A stretch of 64,000 nucleotides of DNA from Saussurea involucrata (GCA_033807775.1 JAWVWS010001017.1:558001-622000); one strand, 5' to 3'; positions 10,601 through 21,317 are shown, counted from the stretch's first letter. Program-made: numbers and translations. Notes: generated by a model not told the origin, from the letters alone.

Positions 10601-12340
10601 CAATTTCATGATGATATTTTTCCTGAGGAAATGTATGATAATCTCTACTACACAAAAGGAGAGTATAAGCTTTTGGAAAGTAACATTGATGGTTTTATGG
10701 ATGACAGAGCTTAGATAGTCTACTCAGAAGCTTCTAACAGATTCAGAGTTCCTGATTCAAAACTGCATATCCAGAAAAGAATTGAGAAAGTTCTGATGTT
10801 TCAACAAGAAGAATTCAATGGTTTAATGTTTGTTAGAATGGAAGTGCTGAAAGAAAGAAATACAAAGGTTTCCATGTCTACTTTTGATTTTCACAGATTG
10901 ACTCTTGATGATCAGATCTTTCTAGTCAAGTTCTTTGCCAGCACTGAAGAAGCCTTGATGGAAATTGAATGCAGAAGACTTCTGGGTATCTATGTCAGAA
11001 ATATACACTTGTATGACTTCCAATTAGCTATTGAAGAAAGAAAAGAGAAGTGTAATCTGAGTTCTCCCACAAAGAAAACAGAAATTGGTTTACATTTGAA
11101 GGGATTTGTGAATGAAGGAATGGAGACAGAAGGGTTCACATATATAGTTCACGAAAGGCTTGAAATGTTCAGATTAAAAGAGTTGGTGAAGTACAGTGAT
11201 GCAACTCCGAATTGGTTATTGATTAAAATGGAAGTAAGTGTGGAAACTGAAAGAGAGAGTTTAAAGAAGAGATGTATGAACTCTGTGAAAAGGAGGTTGG
11301 ATCTTAGAAGAAAAATCAGAAACTGTAGTGAATGGTTGCTATCTGAGGTGAATCCCAAAAAGATTCTACATAATGATTTTGTGTTTCCTGCTGAGTATGA
11401 AGTGAATGAAATTCTGTCAGATGAAGTTGAAGAAATCCAGAACACAACACCTCAGAATGTGCAGATAACTAGTTTTGATCAAGCTGAACAGTCTGAACCC
11501 AAAGAAGATGAAATATCCATTGATCTAAATGGATACTTTCTTGAATTTGATTTGCCTAAGTTCTTCAAACCAAAAGAAGTACAGTTCTTGGATGTGTATT
11601 ATGATAGACCTAAGGAGACTCAGATCTGGTTGGCTGAAAAATCAAGATGTCTTGGCAAAACAAAGCAAGCTGTTTACTCAGATTTTCTAATCACTGGAAT
11701 CAGAGAATTGAAGGTTAAGAAATTCAGAAAGATGGAGTACTTATCCTTTGAAGTTCTGAGAGAAGATGGCAAGGTTTATTACTTTACTGATGCAGATTTT
11801 GAGAAACTATCAGTGGTTGACTTCTACATATTACACAGCTTTCTATGCTTCAAAGAGTCAAGCAAAGACAGAAATGAAAGGAAGGCAAGAAGTGTGGTGA
11901 TTGAGGCCATGTTCTACATCTTAAGGTGGCACTGTTATACAGATTTCCAAATAGCTTTGTACTTACAAAAGCCATGTGTTTATCTGGCAAATCCCAACAC
12001 AGATCATGAACAGAAAAAGGTGTTAAAGACTGGAAGTGTTCACAAATATCCAGATTTGGGAGTATTTTTGAAAAACAAAAGTGGAAAGATCTTCTTCAGA
12101 GCAAAGGAAACTGCAAAATACTGTTCTGGAACTTTAAGAATCATAAAGCATAATTTGGAGAAAAAGATGCTGAAAGTGAAGGAAGCAAATATAATTCAAG
12201 AAGTAATCAATCAGCAAGTTGAAATTATTCAAGAAATCATTGTCAAAATTGATAAGAGGCTTAATCTGAGAAATGTGCTACTTCAGAAAATCGTTCCTGC
12301 TCTGAAAGACCTGGATGATGCTAAATTCAAGTTTATTTGA
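7664..12340 (+). pseudogene. A1 ORF3: large post-pol gene of unknown function, broken
   Basis: One frame of about 1,559 codons between pol and the 3' LTR. It is interrupted by an extra A in a run at 8051-8056, a compensating one-base loss near 8712-8716, and TAG at 10712-10714 (all judged against A2). Residues ~1-120 are acidic. About 130-310 form a globular block with ALREMLNLP, SSADQ, YTLILWEDM and IPYIRYW. About 608-700 are a heptad coiled coil. About 724-745 hold basic NLS-like patches (KRKF ... GEKRQR), followed by an acidic tract. About 1050-1220 and 1358-1540 are two related C-terminal repeats. No signal peptide or membrane helix is visible, so an env role is unlikely. I do not recognise a named family; PF20167 (putative plant transposon protein) is only a guess for the N-terminal block. 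Confidence 0.85.
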
Positions 12341-12341
12341 C

Positions 12342-12354
12342 AAAAAGGGGGAGA
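12342..12354 (+). other. A1 polypurine tract
   Basis: AAAAAGGGGGAGA sits one base before the 3' LTR start (TGTTAG) and would prime plus-strand DNA synthesis. It follows the ORF3 stop codon directly. Confidence 0.92.
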
Positions 12355-12355
12355 T

Positions 12356-12854
12356 TGTTAGATCTGAAGTTTTGTCAATAAACCAAGTGTTGAAGATCTG
12401 ATAAGAAGACTCAGATGTTCTGAGTAGAGGAGTCAGAGATCTGAGAAGAGAAGTCAGAGTTCTGAGAGAAAGAGTCAGAAGCTCTGAGAAGCGTTATCAG
12501 AAGAATGTTCAGAAGTTCTGAACTACCTGTTCAGAACTTATGACTACATACTTTACTTAGTATTTAGTAAACTAATTAGGACACGTGTTATGTTCTTATT
12601 AGTCGTTCTTATTTGTATTGTAGCTTTAACATGTCCGTTGCAGTATAAATAGAGTAGTTAGCACTATGTTGCTAACTGATTGATTGATTGATTGATTTTC
12701 CATATATCTTTGTATTCATTCTTTGTAATCTTTGAGATTCTCTCTCACTTAGATTTGTAATCCTGTTCATCATTGAATACAATTGGGCTTGATCATACAA
12801 ACTTCTCAATTACTACTTTCTATATGGATTGTAAGATTAGATCCTGTACTTACA
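12356..12854 (+). repeat. A1 3' LTR
   Basis: 499 bases, TGTTAGATCTG ... CTGTACTTACA. It holds several imperfect TCAGA-n-TCTGA palindromes (about 12415-12530), a G-box CACGTG at 12582-12587 and a TATA box TATAAATAG at 12644-12652. It is homologous to the 522-base A2 LTRs. Confidence 0.93.
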
Positions 12855-12908
12855 ATATTTGAGCCTAACTGATATAATTCTTTTCTTTCACACATGTACG
12901 AGTCTTTG
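12855..12908. other. Short flanking DNA between A1 and B1
   Basis: 54 bases separate the end of the A1 3' LTR from the start of the B1 LTR. I see no gene or motif in them. The five bases before the B1 LTR are CTTTG, its expected target duplication, but the partner copy was not found. Confidence 0.6.
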
Positions 12909-13857
12909 TGTTGGTCCCGAAGGGCTATACAAGTTTGTAGAAGGGGGGGGGGGGGGGTTGAATACAAACACATGTTTTTACTTTTCTAAATTGTTTATTG
13001 ATAAATCAAGACAATTTACAACTTGTTGCGGAACAAGATTAAGGATAAACCTAATCTTAACAAGTCTTGAGAAACACTAAGTTTCTTGCACTAGAAAGAG
13101 TTAAAGAAATTACGAATAATAACTTAACAATAAGAAATAAGAAGATGGTCTGAGCACACTTCAAAACTGAAGTAAGGATCTTCTTATATACTGCATGCAT
13201 TTAAGGCATGGCAGTATGGCTTTACACGTGGCAGCAGTTGAGTGGTTGCATGTCATTGACCTTTGTAGACAACCTTAGTAGCCGCATGGTGCACAGTGTA
13301 GAATCAGAGCTATTGTACAATTACAGACAAAAGGGATGTCCGTTCTGACAGTTCGTACGGAGACGTGCAAGGGAGGTAAGACAATAGTAACATGCAGGGA
13401 GACTTCATGATCAGCTTTCGTTGAGTCAGATCTTTATCAGCGAATGATAAAGTTCTGCGATTGCTGAAGTCTTCTACTTGATACTTCACGTTGAATGGAC
13501 AGGTCTTGCTTCGCTGATATCCACATCAGTTCATGAGTAGATTTTTCGCTGGTTCTTGAGCTTGATCTTCGACTTTAGCGTAGAACTTTGGTTGACGTGA
13601 AACTTGTCTTCAGGGATCATAAGTAAACAACTAACTTATCAGCGATCATCTCATAGACTGAACAGACTCAGAGCTATATGATGATGAACAGTGTTCACTG
13701 AATATCTAATCTAAAGAGTGAGAGTTCCTATCAGCGATACTGTAAAGTCTTAGTACTTATCAGCGATAGTGAAATCTGATACATAGTGTTTACTTACAAT
13801 TTTCACTAAGTGTTTAAGAGAGGGTCATTATCAAATCACAGAGGGTTTGGATCAACA
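12909..13857 (-). repeat. B1 3' LTR
   Basis: 949 bases, on the + strand TGTTGGTCCCGAAGG ... GGATCAACA. It has a run of 15 G at 12943-12957, a TATA box read on the minus strand at 13183-13190 (TATATAAG), an ACACGTGGC (ABRE/G-box) near 13225, and several ATCAGCGA motifs at about 13437-13760. The 5' LTR copy starts at 38581. Confidence 0.92.
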
Positions 13858-13870
13858 GTCTCCCCCTATT
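13858..13870 (-). other. B1 polypurine tract
   Basis: On the minus strand AATAGGGGGAGAC directly abuts the LTR. Positions 13871-14125 are the untranslated stretch between the ORF3 stop and the tract, with no further feature seen. Confidence 0.88.
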
Positions 13871-14125
13871 TGATTATGACATAGCAACAGAGAAAATTGC
13901 TATTTAATGAAAACATAAGGATAAAAAGAACTCATAAAATATTTGTCCCTTTTACTGTTTTCTGGGATCTTTTCAGTACTGATGGAGTAAAGTACATTCG
14001 CTGAAATTTTTCTTTAAACTTCGTAAAGATTACATAGGGAAGTGGAAAAATTACAAGTACAGCAAATAAAATTACAAGTACAAAAGATGTAGACAGATAA
14101 GGATAGAAAGAATTACAAGGCGATC

Positions 14126-17100
14126 CTATCTGTCAAAAGTTTCTTCCTTGATGAGAAGTTCATCGAGGGTCTTTGATGTGGGAATCATCCAGTCAGGGAC
14201 ATCTACTCCTTGATTCTTTTTGTTCAGAGCTTCGTCAAAAATGAAGGGCTTCGGGTGTCTAGCTTTAATGTCGCGTCTGACTTCACACCAGTATATGAGA
14301 TATCTGAGTTGTTCGATGGGAGTGAATGGAAGCTCAGAGATGCGTTGAAAGTGATGATTTCCTTGGTAGTCTAGAAAGAATATACCATAAGGATCACTTA
14401 CAACTTTGCCAGGAATGAAAGTTTCTCCAGGTGGTAGGGAGGTGTCAAGCGCTGAGAGATCAGCATCAGGGCCAAGAACTTCAGCACGAGAGAAACCCAT
14501 ACCTGTTTCATTCCGTATAGGAGGACCTGAGTCTGAGACTTTCTTTTCCTTTGCAGAGACTCTTCTTTGTTGAGGAGGAAGAAGAGTGGAAGGAGGAATA
14601 TGCACAACAGAAGAAACCAAGTCGATCTAAGTATTTAAATTTTTCTCGACATGGCTCTTGAACTTTGAGCGCGATCCCTGAATGGCTAATTTCACTTCCA
14701 ACCATTCAGAGAAACCAAACTTCTCTAAAGTAGTAGCATAGAAGGTTTGCTTGGTTTTGTCTTCTCTGAATACATCAATTTCAACAACAGGAACGTCAAG
14801 GAACAGTCTTCCTCTGATGTTTACTTTGATGATTTTGGATGGTCGAGATCGATAATTCAGCATTTCTTTACACCATTTCAAAGTCGTATCAGATACTTTC
14901 GTCTTTTCTTCAACGATCCTTTGGGCATCATCCCATAGCTGACGTTGGACATCAATGGGAGTTCTTTTCAGCGCGGGGTCTTTCACCGATTGTTGGACAA
15001 GCTAGATGGCGAGTTCTCTGTCTTTTTCTTCAGCTTCCCTTCTTTCAGCGATTAACCTTTCAGTTCCGAGGTGATCCTGGTATTCCTTTTGTGAAAGTCT
15101 GAACTTTGGAGGAATAGAAGGAAGTTGATCACGCTTCAGGATGATTCGCTGATCTTCGAATCTCTTGATCATTGCATCTCTCTTTTCTTGATCCTCTTCA
15201 CTCAGCTTTTGAGGAGCCAAGGAAGGTCTGTTTTGGTGAGAGAGCAGCTGTTCTTCAGGTTCATCAGTCTCAGTTGTTAAATCCAAGACTGGGATTATTT
15301 CTTCAGCTCTGGTGGCTGGGATTATTCCTGGTGTAGTCGAAGGAGCTTCAGTGGGATCCTCAAACAGGGGAGAGGACTAGCTGAAACACAACGATCGTTT
15401 AAGTAAGCATAGTTGGGGAAGAAAGAGATAGAGAAAAGAATGTGGTTAAGTGTATAGAGGTTTTATGGATAGAAGGATTGAGATTGAGAAGGGATAGAGG
15501 AGGGATGCAGTGTAAGGGAATAGGAGGTAGTGTACCTGACAAACTGGCTTTTGAAGCAAGATCATCAGATTATCTTCTGCAGCAAGGCCTTTGTTTTTGC
15601 CTTTGTCAGCTTCAGACGATGCAGGCTTTGTCTTGGTCCGCTCCCCTGAAGGTTCGTTTATCGAAATCCCTTTGAGAGCTGTACTCTTCTGAATAGGCTT
15701 GGCGATAAAGGAGTCATCATCATCATCATCATCGTCATCATCATCATTCTTTGGAGAAGAATAAGGTTCATCATCAGAGATATCGACAGCTTCATCATCT
15801 TCAGCTTCGTCTTCATCAGATTCAACCTCGTCAACATAGGGTGAGGTTACATCAGCAGCAGCTTCAATAATCTGCTCTTCGAGTTTCTCCCCCTCAGATA
15901 CAGAGGAAGGTTTCTCGGTTCCCTCAGGATTTTCAACTCCTTAAGGTTTTGAAGAAGTAGCATCAGCTTCAGTCTCAATACCCTCCCACTCAGTATGGTG
16001 AAGGTCTTCTTTATTTTTCTTCTCCCCCTCATCATTATGGGGAAGGTCTTCTTTAGGCTTCCCCCCCTCTTCCACATCATGGTTGGGGGAGGTAACAGAC
16101 TTTTCAGCAGCAGTAGCAGCAATAGGATTACTGCCTTCTTGGCCAGTAATTCTTATGCAGTTTTCAATCGCTGCTACTCTATCTTCTAGGCCAGTAATAG
16201 CAGGAATGATCATTTTGAGATCATCTCGATCGTTCTGAGTGAAATGAGAAGTTCGGGTGTTCAGGCGATCGAGCACTTTTTGAACAATCTCTTTGACCGT
16301 AGAGACTTCAGTCTTGATCGTGGAAACTTCACTCTTAAGAGAACCAACCTCTGTCTTCAATAATGTGACTTCATTGGACAGAGAGGTGAAGTTTCTTGAG
16401 AGAGTGGTTGTGGCGGTTGAGTTTTCAGCGAGGGTGGTAGCAAATTTCGCAATGCTACCATCCACCTTCTCCAGATCAGCTTTGGAGGCTTTCTTTTCGA
16501 CCAGAGTGGTCAAGGTCTTCAAGTTCTCTCCAGCGTTTGTAACCGCTGAAGAGTTGGCAGTTAGAGTTTTGTTGAAAGACTCCATCTTTGTTTCCAGGGC
16601 CGTCAGGGAGGTGTTGATATCTCCCAAATTAGGACCTGAAAAAGTTATAAACTTATGAATAGAGGAAAGCTCAGAAGTTTGGGGTTGAGAGAGAGAAGTG
16701 TGTGGGATTTTGTGTATACCTGTAGGCGGGTTGGCGAAGTTGTCGAAACCTCGATGTCCTGAAAAAGTTTCGTAGTCGTCTTCAATATTTCATAGACGAC
16801 TGGAAGTACCTGCAGGTCCTGTGGTGTGTCCTATCATCCTCTGAAAATGTTCGGCAGTAGTGTCGCTGAGGATGACGGTTGTTGAGGAGAATAGGGGAAT
16901 AGATTGAGTGACCAAAGAAGTGGTGAGAGGAATGGAGGATGAGAATGATGGTTGGGTGCGGGGTTCATCGTTGGATCCGCTGAGAATCACTTCAGTCTAT
17001 AGAGAGGCTAAAGGAGGTGGGTTCATTTCCAAGTTTATAACTTCAGCGTTTAGAGACGCTGAAGCTGGGATGGAAGGGGTGGCTTGTTCAGCTGTGGCAG

Positions 17101-18229
17101 AGCGTACCACTGAACTTTCCATCAGCTCTTCAAGATGAGCTGAGGAGTCTTCAGCATGTAAATGGTGGGGGGGTTGCTCCTTGGTTTTCTTGATTCTTTT
17201 GGAACCAAGTTGAGTAGTAGATTGTTTCATTTTTCTAGAAGGAGTGGAGGTTGCAGCTGGGGTATCAACGGTGGGGATTTCCACTGAATGAGCCACAGAA
17301 GTAGAAGAAGGAGGATTGAGAATAGATAAGAGAGTAGAGAGACGTACCTCGTTTGGAAGGGGCTTGAAGTAGATCACCTTAGGGCCAACCCGAGAGAGTT
17401 TCAGGTCTCCTACTTTTGGGTAGTTATCCTTAAGGCCGGTTTAGAAGATGGCACTGAGGAATCTTGGGTATGGAACCCATGATGGTCTATCAGCAAAGTC
17501 TACTCTGAGCGCAAGATCGTCGTAGATTATCGAGGCCCAGTCAACATGGAGGCCCTTCAACAATGCATAGCCCATGGCTTGCTGAGGTTGAGCAGCTTGA
17601 TCAGAGGAGCCACTCTTCGCTGTCATGCAGCTTACCAGGTGTGCGAAGATGAAGTTCATCTCACTGGGCATCTTTGACTTCTTGATTGCAGTCATTTTCT
17701 TCTCGGCTTTTTCATCTCTCCCTTGATCCCAAACGTACTTCATTGCATCAAAGAATGCAATGAGTGTTTCTCTATCAGCATGTCTCTTGGGATCAGGAAA
17801 AGGAACAAATGGTTTATCTTTGGTGGCAACAGGGAGATTCAGTGCTTTTCGAATGATAGCAGGGTTGATTTTGATGGTGCCAAAACCAGTGTCACAGAGG
17901 ATGATATCAAGTAGTTTGGTAGGGTCTTTGGATGATGGTAGCTGAGTGTGTCTGGCGGTATACCATAATTGAGATAATAGTAACTGATGAGCAGGGGGTG
18001 TTATGGTCAAGGCTGTAGAGAGGCAACAGGTTTTCAGAAAATTCACAGCGTCGTCTAGATGTTTGACTTGTTTCTTCGGAGGAAAATCGAACAACGCATT
18101 GAGGTTGTTTGATTTTGTAAAAGAGATATCCTTAAGTTTGAACTTGACCTGAGGAGCCTTGGTGATTTCAAGTTCCTCAGCAGCAGTAGTGTTCTCAGCA
18201 GTTGGAATACCAGTAGAAGGAGCAACCAT
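14126..18229 (-). pseudogene. B1 ORF3: post-pol gene with coiled coil and an intron, broken
   Basis: Same place and architecture as A ORF3. The N-terminal block (18229-17400) has IIRKALNLP, SGSSDQ, HVDWASIIYDDL and VPYPRFL. Then come a basic patch (SKRIKKTKE, about 17184-17210), a Ser/Pro-rich linker, a heptad coiled coil with LKTEVGSLKSEVSTIKTEV (16627-16200), a long Asp/Glu tract (about 15900-15700), and a C-terminal block with VFREDKTKQTF (about 14740) and DPYGIFFLDYQG (about 14390). I prefer the ATG at 18229 because a 3' splice site lies just before it; an in-frame ATG at 18250 would fall in the intron. A GT-AG intron fits 16729-16636. Clear breaks include TAA 17443-17441, TAG at about 15005, and TAG at about 14628. 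Confidence 0.8.
16636..16729 (-). other. Conserved phase-1 intron in B1 ORF3
   Basis: 94 bases on the minus strand, CCTACAG|GTATAC ... TAACTTTTTCAG|GTCCTAATT. Splicing joins the upstream frame (DNFANPPT) to the downstream frame (GPNLGDINTSL). B2 has the same intron at the same codon (42715-42632). The bases inside the intron have diverged more than the flanking exons. Confidence 0.72.
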
Positions 18230-18230
18230 T

Positions 18231-18741
18231 TCTGTAATCAGCTCAACCAAAGATCAACAAAACAAATAGTCTTAATGTGGAAATATTTTCCAATAAGATG
18301 TTTTTGAATTTTGTCCATTTCATTCAGCCAAAAATCCCTTTGAGAAACATTAGGGTTTTTCTTGTTTTGAGAAAGAGTTACAAAACGTAGAGATTATGTG
18401 TTTTCCAGTTTTTATTTGAAGAAAGAATTCTGGAAAAACATATGAAGAACAAGTTTACGAGTTTTGATATAAATTTGAAGAACAACCATGAAGGTTGTAT
18501 TCATAAAATCATGCACAGAAAATGATTTCATTTTATAAAAGTTCTTTTGTTTGATCTGTTAAAAGCAAAAAATAAGATCATAAATAAGTAATGTAGGTAA
18601 ATAATAAGAGTATTAACCTGATTCGTCAAAGAAGAAGATGAACAGTTTCTGGAAATTTTGAGAGCTCAAAATGCAACAGTAAATCTTTTTCTTGCTTGGA
18701 GGAGAAGTTTTTCGCGTAAAAAGAAAAATATAAACCCACAA
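18231..18741 (-). other. B1 ORF3 leader with 3' splice site before ATG
   Basis: About 510 bases of AT-rich leader lie between the TATA box and the ORF3 ATG. It ends in CTGATTACAG|AA-ATGG (AG at 18233-18232), a plausible branch site and 3' splice site. Positions 18901-19201 are spacer between pol and this module, with scattered TCAGCGA motifs and no gene. Confidence 0.5.
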
Positions 18742-18900
18742 TGGTTTTTATAGAGAGAGTAGAGAGAGAGAAAATCTTGAGCGGGAAAAGATTTTCATCA
18801 TGACACGGACACGTGTTTGCATTTGATTGGAAGGTAAACGAAACGTGCAATCGTGTGTCAGAAAAAGAACGTGCCAGGCTTATCCGTTGCGATGACGTCA
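18742..18900 (-). promoter_or_regulatory. B1 internal promoter module for ORF3
   Basis: Read on the minus strand, in order: TGACGTCA (18893-18900), CCAAT (18826-18830), G-box CACGTG (18810-18815), TTTCCCGC, which matches an E2F site (18781-18788), and TATAAAA (18746-18752). A CT-rich leader follows. The upstream elements lie at the same distances in B2 (44742-44861). The promoter role is inferred. Confidence 0.6.
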
Positions 18901-19201
18901 TAACTGTCCTTTCATATTTTAGGATGTCTCTGAGGTTTTGAAAGCTCAGGGACACTTTTGAAAATATGAAGCACTGAATATAAATATAAGTGTTAGTTTA
19001 AGAAATTTCAAAGTATCGCTGTTAAGGAAGAGATATTCAGCGATGCAAGATGTTTTGAAATCTTTGAGTTCTAGGCGAACGTCAGCGAGTAAGAGAGAAA
19101 ACATACCTTGATATCAGCGAATCAATTATGTTCAGAGAGAGAATGATAGAATGGGTTATACAAGTTGATTTTATCCTATCAAATGTGAACCGCTGAAGAT
19201 T

Positions 19202-20793
19202 TTACTCTTCAAAGTTCAGCATTCCAAGCTCGCTGATGAGAAAGTTGAATCTTGTCTCATCAAGAGGTTTGGTGAACAGATCAGCTAACTGATAGTCAGT
19301 TGGGATAAAATGAAGTTCTATATCACCATTCATCACATGATCTCTGATAAAATGATACCTGATTTCGATGTATTTTGTCTACGAGTGTAGCACTGGATTA
19401 TTGGCTATAGCGATGGCACTTGTGCAGTCGCAATAGATTGGAATTTTCGAGAGCTGAAGGTCATAGTCTAGTAGTTGATTTCTCATCCACAAGACCTGAG
19501 AACAACAGCTTCCAGCGGCTACATACTCAGCTTCAGCAGTTGAGGTGGACACTGAGTTTTGCTTTTTACTTGTCCAACTCACCAACTTTCCACCCAGGAA
19601 CTTACAGCCTCCTGTGGTGCTTTTCCTATCCAATTTGCAACCTGCAAAATCACTATCCGAATAGGCGATTAGATCAAACCCTGAGTCTTTGGGATACCAA
19701 AGACCTAGGTTCATAGTACCCTTAAGGTAATGAAAGATTCGCTTTACAACGATCATATGAGATTCCTTAGGTTCAGCTTGATATCGTGCACACAAACAGG
19801 TTGCATACATAATATCGGGTCGGCTAGCTGTAAGATACAAGAGAAAGCCGATCATCCCACGGTACAGCGTGACGTTAACAGGTATTCCATTTGAATCATT
19901 GTCTAGTGTCAGCGGTGGTGCCATAGGGGTTTTCATAGCTGAAATCTGAGTTAAATCGAATTTCTTCAGCATATCTTTAACATACTTTCCCTGATTAATG
20001 AAAGTTCTTTTTTCATTTTGCTTTATCTGAAGACCAAGGAAATATTAGCTCACCCATCATACTCATTTTATACTCTTCTTTCATTCTATCAACGAAACGA
20101 GTACAAAGGTCAGGGTTATTAGAACCAAATATAATGTCATCAACATATATCTGAACAAGAATAATATGACCTTTTACATTCCTTAAGAATAGAGTCTTAT
20201 CGATTTTACCATGCTCAAATTGTTCAATATGGAGATAAGTAGAGAGAGTGTCATACCATGCACGAGGAGCTTGCTTTAAGCCATAAGGTGCCTTATCCAG
20301 TTTATAAACATAACCTGGATGCTTAGGATCTGAGAATCCTGGAGGTTGTTCCACATAGACTTCTTCATTCAGCTTTCCATTTAGAAACACTGACTTAACA
20401 TCCATCTGATGTACTTTAAAGTCTTTGTGTACAGCGTATGCTAAGAATAGAGGAATAAATTCTAGTCTTGCTACTGGAGCAAATGTTTCATCGTAATCTA
20501 TGCCTTACTCTTGTCTGTATCCCCAAGCAACAAGACGAGCCTTGTTGCGGGTTATAGTTCCATGTTCGCCCAACTTGTTTCGATAGACCTATTTAGTGCC
20601 TTTCATGGTTTGGTCAGTTGGTCTTCGAACAAGTTTCCAAACTTTGTTTCTTTCGAATTCAGTCAGCTCTTCTTGCATGGCGCTGACCCAATTTGGATCT
20701 TTGAGGGCATCATTTATTTTCTTTGGTTCAATCAGAGAAAAAAAGTTAACAAATAAACAAATATTACCTGCACTTCGTCGAGTCTGAACACCA
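19202..20793 (-). pseudogene. pol: B1 Pol, reverse transcriptase and RNase H part
   Basis: The 3' half of B1 pol. Reverse transcriptase has EEVYVEQPPGF, GLKQAPRAWYDTL and YVDDIIFG (about 20125-20150). RNase H has SDSDFAGCKLDRKSTTGG and AEAEYVA. The frame reads through an in-frame TAG in KGTK-W, a TAA after GYRQE, a frameshift near 20035 in the FFLGLQ region, and a TAG at 19379-19381, before a final TAA at 19202-19204. It begins directly at the A2 insertion, continuing the integrase half at 34417. Confidence 0.88.
20789..20793. repeat. A2 target-site duplication, left copy (CACCA)
   Basis: Identical to 34417-34421 on the other side of A2. The two copies fall in the B1 pol codons for GDPNAGV/QTRRS. 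Confidence 0.95.
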
Positions 20794-21315
20794 TGTAAGT
20801 CCAGGATCCACTCTTACAATCAATATAACAATGAATAGAATAGTAATCGAGAAATAATTTGATCAAGAACACTTGTATTCAATGAAGAACAGATTTACAG
20901 ATCTTAGAGAGAGCGTATCTCAAAGATTACAAAATATGAATACAACGATATTCGGGAAAATCAGTTAGCTATGTAGTGCTAACCACTCTATTTATACTGT
21001 AATGGAAATATTAAAGCTACAGTACAAATATGAATGACTAATAGGAACAATACACGTGTCCTAATTAGTTAACTAAACACTAAGGAAAGTATCTAGTTAT
21101 AAGTTCTGAACAGGTTGTTCAGAACTTCTGAACGTTCTTCTGATAAAGCTTCTCAGAACTCTGACTCTTCTTCTCAGACTTCTATACTTGAACAATTCTT
21201 CAATGCAATCCTTCTGAGCCTTCTTAGTCAGAACTCTAACTCTTCTATTCAGAACATCTGAGCCTTCTCATCAGATCTTTAACACTTGGTTTATTGACAA
21301 AACTCAGATCTAACA
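20794..21315 (-). repeat. A2 3' LTR
   Basis: 522 bases, + strand TGTAAGTCCAGG ... CAGATCTAACA. On the minus strand it has a G-box (21053-21058) and a TATA box, TATAAATAG (20988-20996). TCAGA-n-TCTGA palindromes lie at about 21115-21275. Confidence 0.95.
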
Positions 21316-21317
21316 AT

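Larger units (their letters stand above)
1..12854 (+). mobile_element. Element A1: Sirevirus-type Ty1/copia retrotransposon
   Basis: This is a nearly complete copia element that enters the window at the last bases of its 5' LTR. In order it has PBS, gag, pol, a tandem-repeat spacer, ORF3, polypurine tract and 3' LTR. Copia order is shown by integrase preceding reverse transcriptase. The long coiled-coil Gag, Met-tRNA PBS and GGGGGAG tracts are Sirevirus traits. It closely matches A2 (20794-34416) along its whole length in opposite orientation. gag is open, pol has two nonsense codons, and ORF3 has two single-base indels and one nonsense codon, so it looks non-autonomous now. The 5' target duplication lies outside the window; the five bases after the 3' LTR are ATATT. 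Confidence 0.95.

Noticed and set aside
7664..12340. Calling ORF3 a viral envelope (env-like) gene because of its position
   Set aside because: No signal peptide, hydrophobic fusion segment or membrane anchor could be seen in any of the copies; it has basic NLS-like patches and coiled coils instead.
15381..15535. Third intron in B1 ORF3
   Set aside because: GT and AG borders exist (CAG|GTACAC, TTTCAG|CTAG), but the joined frame meets a stop and does not align with B2, so I left it out.
17284..17347. Intron after GAG|GTACGT in B1 ORF3
   Set aside because: The donor is also present in B2 (GAG|GTAAGT), but using the nearest acceptor in B1 leads to a stop, and in B2 gives only 53 bases. Possible, but not supported enough to annotate.
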